This document shows, piece by piece, positions 26,592-35,316 of a stretch of DNA of 57,645 bases (the stretch's first letter is position 1; each line of letters starts with the position of its first letter). The stretch comes from Thiohalobacter sp. (GTDB lineage: Bacteria; Pseudomonadota; Gammaproteobacteria; Thiohalobacterales; Thiohalobacteraceae), in the NCBI RefSeq assembly GCF_027000115.1, contig NZ_JALTON010000029.1:1-57645 (forward strand), given 5' to 3'. Under the pieces are notes generated by a model that saw only the letters and a program-made list of their open reading frames with translations, had not been told where the DNA came from and made no database searches. The translations under genes were made by a program, and so were the position numbers.

Positions 26592-27953
26592 ATGCCCGAA
26601 ACCCAGACCGAACAGCACGAAACCCAACAGCATCTCAGCCGGATCTCCGAGGCCCTGGCCTCGGGAGCCGCCGGCCGCGTGCGCAGGCTGATCCACAACC
26701 TGCATCCCGCCGAGATCGCCCACCTGCTGGAATCGCTGCCCAAGGGGCCCCGCTTCATACTCTGGGAACTGGTCGACCCCGAGGACCGGGGCGAGATCCT
26801 GCTGCACGTCAACGACGAGGTCCGCTCCGGCCTGATCGAGGAAATGGAGACCGGCGACCTGATCGCCGCCACCGAGGGACTCGATACCGACGATCTCGCC
26901 GACCTGCTGCAGGACCTGCCCAGCACCGTGATCGACGAGGTGCTGCGCTCGCTGGACCAGCAGAACCGTCACCGCCTCGAGTCGGTGCTCTCCTACCCGG
27001 AGGATACCGCCGGTGGCCTGATGAACGTCGATACGGTGACGGTCCGCGCCGATGTCACCCTGGACGTGGTGCTGCGCTACCTGCGCCTGCGCGGCAGCAT
27101 CCCGGATCTCACCGACAGCCTGTTCGTGGTCGACCGCGAGGACCGCTATCTCGGCCTGCTGCCGCTGACCACCCTGCTCACCCGGGACCCCGACCTGACC
27201 GTGGCCGAGGTCATGGAACGCGGCGTGGAAGGCATACCCGCCGATACGCCCGCGGACCAGGTGGCCAAGCTGTTCGAGGACCGCGACCTGGTGTCCGCGC
27301 CGGTCGTGGACGAAAACGGCCGCCTGCTCGGTCGCATCACCATCGACGACGTGGTGGACGTCATCCGCGACGAGGCCGAGCACTCGCTGATGAGCATGGC
27401 CGGTCTGGACGAGGAAGACGACATCTTCGCCCCGGTGGTGCCCAGCGCCACCCGCCGCGCGGTCTGGCTGGGTATCAACCTGGTCACCGCCTTCATGGCC
27501 TCCTGGGTGATCGGCCTGTTCGAGGGCACCCTGCAACAGGTGGTCGCCCTGGCCGTGCTCATGCCCATCGTGGCCAGCATGGGCGGCATCGCCGGCAGCC
27601 AGACCCTGACCATCGTGATCCGCGGCCTGGCCCTGGGACAGATCGGCCAGAGCAATGCCCGCTGGCTGATGTTCAAGGAACTGGCCGTGGGTGCTCTCAA
27701 CGGTGTTCTCTGGGCCCTGGTAGTAGCGGTGATCGCCACTGCCTGGTTCCAGGACATGGACATAGGGCTGGTCATCGCCGCTGCCCTGATCCTCAACCTG
27801 CTGGCCGCCGCGCTGGCCGGTTTCAGTATCCCCATGATCCTGCACCGGGTCGGCATCGACCCCGCACTGGCCGGCAGCGTGCTGCTCACCACCGTCACCG
27901 ACGTCATCGGCTTCATGGCCTTCCTGGGCCTGGGCACGCTCATCCTGCTCTAG
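26592..27953 (+). CDS. mgtE: Magnesium transporter MgtE
   Basis: Magnesium-gated Mg2+ channel. A helical cytosolic N domain (about 20-130, LHPAEIAHLLESLP) is followed by two CBS domains (about 135-260) that sense Mg2+ and five C-terminal helices carrying the selectivity region PIVASMGGIAGSQTLTIVIRG. Length 453 is typical. The 103-base gap after ptsI has no clear terminator. Its last 14 bases overlap the 3' end of the convergent dsbB. Confidence 0.95.
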   Translation: MPETQTEQHETQQHLSRISEALASGAAGRVRRLIHNLHPAEIAHLLESLPKGPRFILWELVDPEDRGEILLHVNDEVRSGLIEEMETGDLIAATEGLDTDDLADLLQDLPSTVIDEVLRSLDQQNRHRLESVLSYPEDTAGGLMNVDTVTVRADVTLDVVLRYLRLRGSIPDLTDSLFVVDREDRYLGLLPLTTLLTRDPDLTVAEVMERGVEGIPADTPADQVAKLFEDRDLVSAPVVDENGRLLGRITIDDVVDVIRDEAEHSLMSMAGLDEEDDIFAPVVPSATRRAVWLGINLVTAFMASWVIGLFEGTLQQVVALAVLMPIVASMGGIAGSQTLTIVIRGLALGQIGQSNARWLMFKELAVGALNGVLWALVVAVIATAWFQDMDIGLVIAAALILNLLAAALAGFSIPMILHRVGIDPALAGSVLLTTVTDVIGFMAFLGLGTLILL

Positions 27954-28452
27954 CCCGGAGGCTTGCCCAGGCGAGCAGTGCAGAAACCAGGCCCAACAGC
28001 AGGCTCATCACCAGCAGCGCCTCGGCCATGGTGATGCCGAAGGCCAGTTCCGGGGTATAGCCGCAGGGCTCCCAGGGCTCGAACACCTGCGGCCACCAGC
28101 GATCCAGCGCCAGCCAGTCGGGGAGGCCGGCATCCATCTCGCAACTGCCTTCGATGAAACCCCGTTCCACACCCAGCAGCCGCCAGGAACGCTCGACCAG
28201 AATGGCCATGACCAGAGTATTGAGCCCGTGCAACAGGCGACGCACGTGAGGACGGTCGTCCAGCAACAGGCCGAGCACTGCCAGCAGCATCCAGGCCGCG
28301 ATCCACAACCGGACGTGGATGCAGAGGACGCAGGGGCCGTAGTCGAGCCGATACTGGTAATAAAGGGCGACGGCCTCCAAGGCAATGCCAAGCAGCAGCA
28401 GGAATCCCCACCAGGCCCGGCCTCGTGCCAGCCGTTCGATCAATGGCCGCAT
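27940..28452 (-). CDS. dsbB: Disulfide bond formation protein B
   Basis: Inner-membrane quinone reductase that re-oxidises DsbA. Four hydrophobic segments are present. The first periplasmic loop has the redox pair C-V-L-C (Cys41, Cys44). The second loop has the exchanging pair Cys104 and Cys130. All four catalytic cysteines are present. The ATG at 28452 with GGAGGAGAG directly upstream is better than the start at 28491. Upstream lies a copy of the dispersed repeat (28480-28502). Divergent from nhaD. Confidence 0.94.
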   Translation of the reverse strand: MRPLIERLARGRAWWGFLLLLGIALEAVALYYQYRLDYGPCVLCIHVRLWIAAWMLLAVLGLLLDDRPHVRRLLHGLNTLVMAILVERSWRLLGVERGFIEGSCEMDAGLPDWLALDRWWPQVFEPWEPCGYTPELAFGITMAEALLVMSLLLGLVSALLAWASLRARAG

Positions 28453-28479
28453 CTCTCCTCCGCAGCGTCTTCCGCTCCC

Positions 28480-28502
28480 GCCTCGGTGCAACAGGCGGGC
28501 TA
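28480..28502. repeat. Short dispersed repeat core upstream of dsbB
   Basis: Matches 652-674 at 19 of 23 bases and 18006-18028 at 18 of 23, in the same orientation (GGTGCA-N5-CGGGCTA core). Only this edge is present; the larger palindromic body seen at the other two sites is not evident here. Confidence 0.5.
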
Positions 28503-28510
28503 ACGCCGAC

Positions 28511-28516
28511 TATACT
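28511..28516 (+). promoter_or_regulatory. Candidate -10 element (TATACT) for nhaD
   Basis: TATACT is a strong -10 hexamer 118 bases upstream of the nhaD ATG. The -35 is poorly defined because it would fall in the repeat copy. A transcript from here would include the stem-loop at 28548-28578. Confidence 0.4.
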
Positions 28517-28547
28517 GTCTTCCACCCGAGCATGCCGCAAAAACTTC

Positions 28548-28578
28548 CGAGGTTCCATAGGCTTGACCCTAAACCTCG
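28548..28578 (+). promoter_or_regulatory. Stem-loop in the nhaD 5' leader
   Basis: CGAGGTT (28548-28554) pairs with AACCTCG (28572-28578); after a three-base CCA bulge, TAGG pairs with CCTA around a six-base loop. That gives 11 base pairs with one bulge. There is no following U tract, so it is not a simple terminator. It lies 56 bases before the ATG. Confidence 0.45.
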
Positions 28579-28634
28579 ATCACCGACGGCCGTTAACTCC
28601 CAGAACAGGCACCCTCTCAAGGAGCAACCACGAC

Positions 28635-30113
28635 ATGAACGGAAATCGCCCCCTCAAGAGCATTCTGGCGCTGAGCCTTCTCTCGTTCCCTGCCTCGACC
28701 TGGGCCGGGGAAAATGCACAACTCATGGATTTCACCGCCCACTGGGCAGGCTGGCTGGCCATCGGCCTGTTCGTGGCCGCCTATTCCCTGGTGGTGGCCG
28801 AGGAAGCCATCCACATGCGCAAGTCCAAGCCGGTCATGGTCGCGGCAGGTTTCATCTGGCTGATCGTGGCCCTGCTCTACGGCGCGGCGGGCGACACTCA
28901 CACCGCCGAGATCCAGGTTCGCCACAACCTGCTGGAATTCGCCGAACTGTTCCTGTTTCTGCTGGCGGCCATGACCTACATCAACACCATGGACGAGCGC
29001 GGCATCTTCGATGTGCTGCGCGCCTGGCTGGTGTCGCGCGGCTTTTCCCTGCGCACCATCTTCTGGCTCACCGGCGTGCTGGCCTTCTTCATCTCGCCGG
29101 TGGCCGACAACCTGACCACTGCCCTGCTGATGGCCACCGTCGCCATGGCAGTGGGCGGCAGCAACACCGGCTTCGTGGTGGTCGCCTGCATCAATATCGT
29201 CGTCGCCGCCAATGCCGGTGGCGCCTTCAGCCCCTTCGGCGACATCACCACGCTGATGGTATGGCAGAAGGGTATCGTCCAGTTTCAGGAATTCTTCGCG
29301 CTGTTCGTGCCCTCGCTGGTCAACTGGCTGGTGCCTGCTGCGATTCTCAGCCTGACCGTACCCAAAACCCAGCCCGACCCGATCGAGGCCGAGGTCGAGG
29401 TCCAGGCGGGTGGCTGGGTAGTGGTTGGCCTGTTCATCGTCACCATCGCCATGGCCGTGTCCGCGCACAATTTCCTGCACCTGCCGCCGGTGCTGGGCAT
29501 GATGACCGGCCTGGGCTTCCTCAAACTCTATGGCTACTACCTGAAGCGACAGGCCGGCGTGCATTTCGATCCGGAAGACAGCGAACTGCTGACCGAGGCC
29601 CTGGAAAGCGAGCACGAGGTGGGCGGGGGCCCGCGGGGAGGTGGCAGCCGTATCAAGGCCTTCAACGTGTTCCGTTCCATGGAACGCGCGGAGTGGGACA
29701 CGCTGATGTTCTTCTATGGCATTATCCTGTGCGTCGGCGGCCTGGGCACCCTGGGTTATCTGTCCATTGTGTCCGAATTCATGTACACCGACCTGGGCGC
29801 AACCCGGGCCAACATTCTGGTCGGCCTGCTGTCGGCCATCATCGACAACATCCCGGTGATGTTCGCGGTGCTGGCCATGTACCCGGACATGAGTCACGGG
29901 CAGTGGCTGCTGGTCACGCTCACCGCGGGCGTGGGCGGATCCATGCTGTCCATCGGGTCCGCCGCGGGCGTGGCCGTCATGGGCCAGGCGCGCGGGATCT
30001 ATACCTTCTTCGCCCATCTCAAGTGGGCATGGGCCATTGCACTGGGCTATGCCGCGAGCATCTGGGTACACTTCCTGATCAACGCCGAGATGTTCCAGCG
30101 CGCCGGCGGGTGA
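28635..30113 (+). CDS. nhaD: Sodium:proton antiporter NhaD
   Basis: IT-superfamily Na+/H+ antiporter, common in marine and salt-tolerant bacteria, that expels sodium at alkaline pH. A leading hydrophobic segment ending PASTWAGE looks like a signal peptide. Many membrane helices follow with conserved polar stretches ISPVADNLTTALLMATVAM, ANAGGAFSPFGDITTLMVW, and near the end SAIIDNIPVMFAVLAM. The ATG at 28635 follows AAGGAGCAACC. 492 residues. Its stop lies one base from the stop of the convergent LplA-DUF116 gene. Confidence 0.94.
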   Translation: MNGNRPLKSILALSLLSFPASTWAGENAQLMDFTAHWAGWLAIGLFVAAYSLVVAEEAIHMRKSKPVMVAAGFIWLIVALLYGAAGDTHTAEIQVRHNLLEFAELFLFLLAAMTYINTMDERGIFDVLRAWLVSRGFSLRTIFWLTGVLAFFISPVADNLTTALLMATVAMAVGGSNTGFVVVACINIVVAANAGGAFSPFGDITTLMVWQKGIVQFQEFFALFVPSLVNWLVPAAILSLTVPKTQPDPIEAEVEVQAGGWVVVGLFIVTIAMAVSAHNFLHLPPVLGMMTGLGFLKLYGYYLKRQAGVHFDPEDSELLTEALESEHEVGGGPRGGGSRIKAFNVFRSMERAEWDTLMFFYGIILCVGGLGTLGYLSIVSEFMYTDLGATRANILVGLLSAIIDNIPVMFAVLAMYPDMSHGQWLLVTLTAGVGGSMLSIGSAAGVAVMGQARGIYTFFAHLKWAWAIALGYAASIWVHFLINAEMFQRAGG

Positions 30114-30114
30114 A

Positions 30115-31692
30115 TCATTTCCCCGCGGCGGCGCGCTTCGGCTCCGGTCGCAGCAGGTGGCGGATCGGCGACTGCTCCAGCCGGACCTGGCGCCGGAAGC
30201 GGCCGGCATAGCCCTCGGCTTCCTGGCCCAGCCGGTGGCAGTTTGCACCCGCCAGGTCCAGCATCACCAACGGCAGACCAATGGCAATCAGGCGTTCCCG
30301 ATGCTTGGCCACAAAGGGCTCGCAGAGATTGACAATGACCGCACGGGCACCCTGTTCACGCAACGCTTCGAGCTGGCCGAACAGGTCGTCATGCCCCACC
30401 AGGGTATGCAGCGAGAGGCCTGCCTGCCGCGCCAGGGCGCGCACCTCGCCCACCTCGCAGCGTCCGCACTCATGGCAGCCATCGGCATGGCGCTCGCTGC
30501 AGTCCGGGGCCTTCGCACAATAGGGCACGAGCACCGCATCCGCCTGCGCCGCCAGCTCGAGCGCGGTCCGACCCTCGCCACCGACGGCCTGCAGCCCGTC
30601 CAGTAACCCGGGTGGCAGACCGAGGCGTCGTGCCAGAAGTGCATGCGAAAGGGCTTCGGTACATACCGCTACCAGGTCCCCCGTGTCGGCACCGGCCACA
30701 TGGGCATCCAGCGCCGCGCACTGCGCGCGGGCGCGTGCCGCGAGTTCCGCCACCGGAATACCCGCCAGCGCATCGCCGAACCGTTGCGGCAGGTCCGCGG
30801 GCTCGAAATGCACATCGCCACCCAGCGTCAGCTCCGAAACCACTTCGCCATCCGTTGAAAGCGCCAGCCGCGCATACAGCAGACCGGCCGAGGTGACCCG
30901 GATAGCCTCGCTCTGTGACGGCCCGCGGGTGACAGCTCGCTCTTCAACCTCTGCCGGCAAGCCGGTAGGGAGACGTTCGGGGCTGTCTTCGAAGGAACGC
31001 AGTCCGACGTAGATGCTCTTGCTGGGCTTGCGCGACTTGAGTTGCAGCCCTTCCAGCAGCGCGTCGGTGAGCTGTCGGCGCAGACGCATCAGCGAGGGCC
31101 TGCGACCAGTCTCCTGCGCAAGACCGGTGAGCCAGTCCCGTGCCGGGCGCGGCCTGCCATCGTGCCCCTCGGAGGCGTAGCGGAGCACATGCGCGATCCG
31201 CCCGCCATCTATGTCGACCAGCACGAAGCCCTGCAGCAGCACTGCGGCCCCGTAGCGCGCGCCGAACACGCCGGCGACCTTGCGCGCGCCGATCAGCACG
31301 TCATTCGGTGCCTCGAAGCGCGCATCCAGCCCTGTCTCGCACAGGGCCACGGCCATGGCCCGGCCAGCGGCCTCCAACATTTCAGGGAGATCGCGGCGGC
31401 TGCGGCCCAGCACCAGCGACCAGCAAAGCTGCCGGGAATCGACGTAGAGCGCACTGCCACCGGTAGCGCGGCGTAGCACCGGCAGACGATGCCGGCGCAC
31501 GAAAGCCGTATCCAGGGTACGGTCCGGCCACTGATGGCGGCCGAGCCACACGGATGTCGTACTGCGGTGAAAACGCAACAGGTTGGGCCGGGCGCCACGC
31601 GCGGCCTCCGCCAGCCAGTTGCGATCGATGAGCAGATTGCTATGCGCCGATCCGAGCCCGGTATCGACGACCATGACCTGCGGCCGGGGCAT
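30115..31692 (-). CDS. Lipoate-protein ligase-like protein fused to a C-terminal DUF116 domain
   Basis: Three parts can be read. Residues 1-215 are an LplA/BPL catalytic domain with RRATGGSALY (ATP/lipoate loop, Gly78-Gly79) and a catalytic-type lysine Lys138 in IGARKVAGVFGARYG. Residues 262-315 resemble the LplA accessory (LplB-like) domain (LTLGGDVHFEPADLP). Residues 385-500 are DUF116-like, with cysteines 392, 398, 406, 409, 412, then 457 and 485, including CHECGRC, suggestive of a metal or iron-sulfur site. GGAGGTG precedes the ATG at 31692. Substrate unknown; lipoyl attachment is predicted from family only. It lies downstream of pmbA across a 105-base gap. Confidence 0.8.
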   Translation of the reverse strand: MPRPQVMVVDTGLGSAHSNLLIDRNWLAEAARGARPNLLRFHRSTTSVWLGRHQWPDRTLDTAFVRRHRLPVLRRATGGSALYVDSRQLCWSLVLGRSRRDLPEMLEAAGRAMAVALCETGLDARFEAPNDVLIGARKVAGVFGARYGAAVLLQGFVLVDIDGGRIAHVLRYASEGHDGRPRPARDWLTGLAQETGRRPSLMRLRRQLTDALLEGLQLKSRKPSKSIYVGLRSFEDSPERLPTGLPAEVEERAVTRGPSQSEAIRVTSAGLLYARLALSTDGEVVSELTLGGDVHFEPADLPQRFGDALAGIPVAELAARARAQCAALDAHVAGADTGDLVAVCTEALSHALLARRLGLPPGLLDGLQAVGGEGRTALELAAQADAVLVPYCAKAPDCSERHADGCHECGRCEVGEVRALARQAGLSLHTLVGHDDLFGQLEALREQGARAVIVNLCEPFVAKHRERLIAIGLPLVMLDLAGANCHRLGQEAEGYAGRFRRQVRLEQSPIRHLLRPEPKRAAAGK

Positions 31693-31797
31693 CCGGCACC
31701 TCCTGCATCAGCTTATTCTGATACGGGGAAGTGTGCCGTGGCGGACCCCCGCGGCCCATGACCCAGATCAAGAGCAGGTTCACACGCATATGCAGGT

Positions 31798-33159
31798 TCA
31801 GTCCCCGGCGATGGTCATGGATTCGATCAGCACCGAACCGGTGCGGATGTTGCCGCGCAGGTCGACATCGGACCCGACCCGCAGGATCTGACGGAACATG
31901 TCACGCAGGTTGCCGGCCACGGTGATCTCCTCCACCGGGTACTGGATTTCGCCGTTCTCCACCCAGAAGCCGGCACAGCCGCGCGAGTAATCACCGGTGA
32001 CGATGTTCACGCCCTGCCCCATCAATTCGGTAATCAGCAGGCCGCGATCCATTTCACGCAGCAGGCCGTCGAGCCCGGGGCCGTTGCTGTCGATGGTGAG
32101 ATTGTGCACGCCGCCGGCGTTGCCGGTGGTCTGCATCCCCAGCTTGCAGGCGGAGTAACTGTCCAGCACATAGCCGCGCAGGATGCCTTCGCTGACCAGG
32201 TCACGCTCTCGGGTGGCCACGCCCTCGCTGTCGAAGGGCGCGCTGCCCAGTGCCTGCGGCAGGTGCGGCTGCTCGTGGATATGCATGAAGGCGGGAAAGA
32301 CGGCATGGTCGAGCTGGTCGAGCAGGAAGCTGGAACGACGGTACAGGTTCGAACCCCGCACCGCGGCCACGAAACTGCGGAACAGGCCGGAGGCCAGCTC
32401 GGCACTGAAGATCACCGGCGCCTTGCAGGTAGCAATCTTGCGCCCGCCCAGCCGGCGCAGGGTGCGCTGGGCCGCGCGCTCGCCGACCGCCTCCGCCGCC
32501 TCCAGGGCATCGGGCCGGCGCGACACCGTGTACCAGTAGTCGCGCTCCATGCGTCCGTCCTCGGCGGCGACCACGGCGCAGCTCAGGCTGTGACGGCTGG
32601 AACGGTAACCGCCGACGAAGCCATGGCTGTTGCCGTAGACGCGCAGACCCTCGTGACTGGACAGGGTCGCGCCCTCGGAGTTGCTGATGCGCGGGTCCAG
32701 CTCGCGTGCGGCCTGTTCGCAACGCAGGGCCAGCGTGGTCGCCGCCTCGGGTCCGATGTGCCAGGGGTGATACAGATCCAGATCCGGCACCTCGCGCGCC
32801 ATCAGCTCGGCCGGCGCCAGGCCGGCGCAGTCGTCCTCGTGGGTGTAGCGCGCGATGTCGCAGGCAGCCTCTACCGTCTCCGCCAGCGAACGCTCGGAAA
32901 GATCCGAGGTACTGGCGCTGCCCTTGCGCCACCCGTAGTAGACGGTCACGCCGACGCCGCGATCGCGGTGGAACTCGAGCGTCTCGACATCTCCGAGGCG
33001 GACCGTGACCGAGAGCCCCTGGTCCAGGGTCAGGCCGGCCTCGGCAGCCGTCGCACCCCGTTCGCTGGCAAGATCCAGTACCTGGCGGATGGTCTGCTCG
33101 AGTGCCTCGACCGCTGGCAACGGCACTTCGGTATGGGACAGGCCTTCCAGTTCATTCAT
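31798..33159 (-). CDS. pmbA: TldE/PmbA metallopeptidase subunit
   Basis: Partner of TldD in a heterodimeric metalloprotease that degrades unfolded peptides and matures some modified peptides and CcdA. 453 residues from the ATG at 33159 (MNELEGLSHTEVPL). The frame runs open further upstream but lies over the divergent darP start. Family stretches include GVGVTVYYGWRKGSAS, SNSEGATLSSHEG and NAGGVHNLTIDSNG. As in the family, it has no HExxxH of its own. Divergent from darP. Confidence 0.95.
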   Translation of the reverse strand: MNELEGLSHTEVPLPAVEALEQTIRQVLDLASERGATAAEAGLTLDQGLSVTVRLGDVETLEFHRDRGVGVTVYYGWRKGSASTSDLSERSLAETVEAACDIARYTHEDDCAGLAPAELMAREVPDLDLYHPWHIGPEAATTLALRCEQAARELDPRISNSEGATLSSHEGLRVYGNSHGFVGGYRSSRHSLSCAVVAAEDGRMERDYWYTVSRRPDALEAAEAVGERAAQRTLRRLGGRKIATCKAPVIFSAELASGLFRSFVAAVRGSNLYRRSSFLLDQLDHAVFPAFMHIHEQPHLPQALGSAPFDSEGVATRERDLVSEGILRGYVLDSYSACKLGMQTTGNAGGVHNLTIDSNGPGLDGLLREMDRGLLITELMGQGVNIVTGDYSRGCAGFWVENGEIQYPVEEITVAGNLRDMFRQILRVGSDVDLRGNIRTGSVLIESMTIAGD

Positions 33160-33194
33160 AATCGTTTTCCCGAATCCCGAGACATGGGGCTGCC

Positions 33195-33704
33195 GTGAGC
33201 GACGAACCCCTCCAAACTGAATCTCCCGAGCAGCCGCCGAGCAAATCGCAGCGCAAGCGCGAAGCCGGGGCCCTGCAGGCGCTGGGCGAACGCCTGGTCG
33301 CCCTGCCCGCTGCGACCCTCGCCGGCATGCCGTTGGACGGAGAACTGCGCGAAGCCGTGGCACTGGCAAGGCGCATCAAGGCCCGCGGCGGGCGCCGTCG
33401 CCAGCTCCAGTACATCGGCAAGCTCATGCGCCAGCGCGACACGACCGCCATCCAGGCCGCGTTGGCCGATCTCGATCGTGGCCGCCAGGCCGAAGCCCGC
33501 CGCCAGCGGGAACTGGAGGCCCTGCGCGACCGCCTGATCGAGATGGGCGATGCGGCGCTGGGCGAGGTCATCGAGCGCCACCCGGACGTGGACCGGCAAC
33601 AGTTGCGCCAGCTCATCCGGCAGGCCCGCCGCGATCAGGCCGCCGGCAAGGCGGCCGGTCCGCGCGCACTCTTTCGCCACCTGCGGGCGCTGGAGGAGGA
33701 CTGA
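33195..33704 (+). CDS. darP: DarP/YjgA family 50S assembly factor (DUF615)
   Basis: Associates with late 50S ribosomal precursors and assists peptidyl-transferase-centre maturation. Highly charged, helical 169-residue protein with SKSQRKREAGALQALGERLV at the N-terminus and the family's RRRQLQYIGKLMRQRD. Translation begins with GTG at 33195. The pmbA/darP divergent pair with tldD nearby is a conserved arrangement. It converges on tldD with a 52-base gap lacking a clear terminator. Confidence 0.92.
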   Translation: MSDEPLQTESPEQPPSKSQRKREAGALQALGERLVALPAATLAGMPLDGELREAVALARRIKARGGRRRQLQYIGKLMRQRDTTAIQAALADLDRGRQAEARRQRELEALRDRLIEMGDAALGEVIERHPDVDRQQLRQLIRQARRDQAAGKAAGPRALFRHLRALEED

Positions 33705-33756
33705 CACCGGAAGCCGCCGGGGCACACGCAATACATCCGCGAAGCCGGCTCATGCC

Positions 33757-35202
33757 TCACGCGCTCGTCCCGCCCACCGTCAGGTTATCCACCTTCAGGG
33801 TCGGCTGCCCCACGCCCACCGGCACGCTCTGGCCCTCCTTGCCGCAGGTCCCCACACCGCGGTCCAGCGCCAGGTCGTTGCCGACCATGGAGACCTGCTT
33901 GAGCACCTCGGGGCCGTTGCCGATCAGGGTGGCACCCTTGACCGGCCGTGTCACCCGGCCCTTCTCGATCAGGTAGGCCTCGCTGGCCGAGAACACGAAC
34001 TTGCCCGAGGTGATGTCCACCTGGCCGCCGCCGAAGTTGACGGCGTACAGCCCCTTCTCCACCGAGGCGATGATTTCTTCCGGATCGTGCTCGCCGGCCA
34101 GCATGTAGGTATTGGTCATGCGCGGCATGGGCTGGTGGGCATAGGACTCGCGGCGACCGTTCCCGGTGGAGCGGGTGTTCATCAGCCGCGCGTTCATCTT
34201 GTCCTGCATGTAGCCCTTGAGGATGCCGTTCTCTATCAGCACCGTGCACTCGGTGGGCGTACCCTCGTCGTCGATGTTGAGCGAACCGCGCCTGCCTTCG
34301 AGGGTGCCATCGTCCACCACCGTGCATTGCGGCGAGGCCACCTGCTCGCCGATACGGCCGGCGAATGCGGACGTGCCCTTGCGGTTGAAGTCGCCCTCCA
34401 GGCCATGGCCCACGGCCTCGTGCAGCAGGACGCCCGGCCAGCCCGGCCCGAGCACCACGGTCATGTTGCCGGCCGGCGCCTCCACCGCCTCCAGGTTCAC
34501 CAGCGCCTGGCGCACCGCCTCGCGTGCGTGCCACAGGCAGCTGTCGTCATCGGTCAGCAGCGCATAGCCACCGCGCCCGCCGCCACCGGAACTGCCCTGT
34601 TCGCGCCGCCCGTCGTGCTCGGCAATGACGCTTACGCTCATGCGTACCAGCGGGCGCACGTCACCGGCCAGGGTACCGTCGGAAGCGGCCACCAGCACCG
34701 CCTCGTGCACGCCGGCGAGACTGACGATGACCTGCTTCACGCGGGGATCCTGGCGCCGCGCCTCGGCATCCACCCGCCGCAACAGGTCCACCTTGTCGTC
34801 AGCGCTCAGGGTCTCCAGGGGGTCCACCGGGGCGTAGAGGCTTCGCCCCGCCGTGGGTGTCCAGGCCCGCACCGTGCCCGCCTGCCCGGCATGGGCGATC
34901 GCCCGGGCCGCCTCCGAGGCCTGCAGCAGTGCCGGCAGCACGATTTCGTCGGAATAGGCCAGGCCGGTCTTTTCACCGCTGATGGCACGCACGCCGACGC
35001 CCTGCTCGATGCTGTGGCTGCCTTCCTTGACGATGCCGTCCTCCAGCACCCAGGACTCGAAACGGGTGGACTGGAAATAGAGGTCGGCGGCATCCACCTG
35101 CCGCCCCATGAGGCGATCCAGCACCCGGGCGAGGTCGCCCTGATCCAGGCCGCCCGGTTCGAGCAGCAGTTGCGTGGCCAGTTGCAGTCGGTTGTCGTTC
35201 AT
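33757..35202 (-). CDS. tldD: TldD metalloprotease subunit
   Basis: Catalytic subunit of TldD/TldE. The zinc site [11 protein letters not shown] (HExxxH) is present around residue 255, and the gatekeeping glycine-rich stretch [14 protein letters not shown] precedes it. The C-terminal part contains [21 protein letters not shown]. 481 residues, standard. Last gene of the long leuS-to-tldD minus-strand run; 114 bases without notable structure separate it from the amidase gene. Confidence 0.96.
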   Translation of the reverse strand: MNDNRLQLATQLLLEPGGLDQGDLARVLDRLMGRQVDAADLYFQSTRFESWVLEDGIVKEGSHSIEQGVGVRAISGEKTGLAYSDEIVLPALLQASEAARAIAHAGQAGTVRAWTPTAGRSLYAPVDPLETLSADDKVDLLRRVDAEARRQDPRVKQVIVSLAGVHEAVLVAASDGTLAGDVRPLVRMSVSVIAEHDGRREQGSSGGGGRGGYALLTDDDSCLWHAREAVRQALVNLEAVEAPAGNMTVVLGPGWPGVLLHEAVGHGLEGDFNRKGTSAFAGRIGEQVASPQCTVVDDGTLEGRRGSLNIDDEGTPTECTVLIENGILKGYMQDKMNARLMNTRSTGNGRRESYAHQPMPRMTNTYMLAGEHDPEEIIASVEKGLYAVNFGGGQVDITSGKFVFSASEAYLIEKGRVTRPVKGATLIGNGPEVLKQVSMVGNDLALDRGVGTCGKEGQSVPVGVGQPTLKVDNLTVGGTSA

Positions 35203-35316
35203 GCGTGTATTCGAAGATTCAGGTTCCGCTCCAGCTTACGCGTCCCCCTGCCACAGTAAAGATCCGCCAGCGGGCGCGCGGCTATTCCGCCCCGCAGGCA
35301 GAAAGCGGCCGGGCCG

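Noticed and set aside
31693-31797. FNR-like TTGATCTGGGTCAT upstream of the lipoate-ligase fusion
   Set aside because: The second half site is poor, and the spacing to any promoter is unclear; too weak to annotate.
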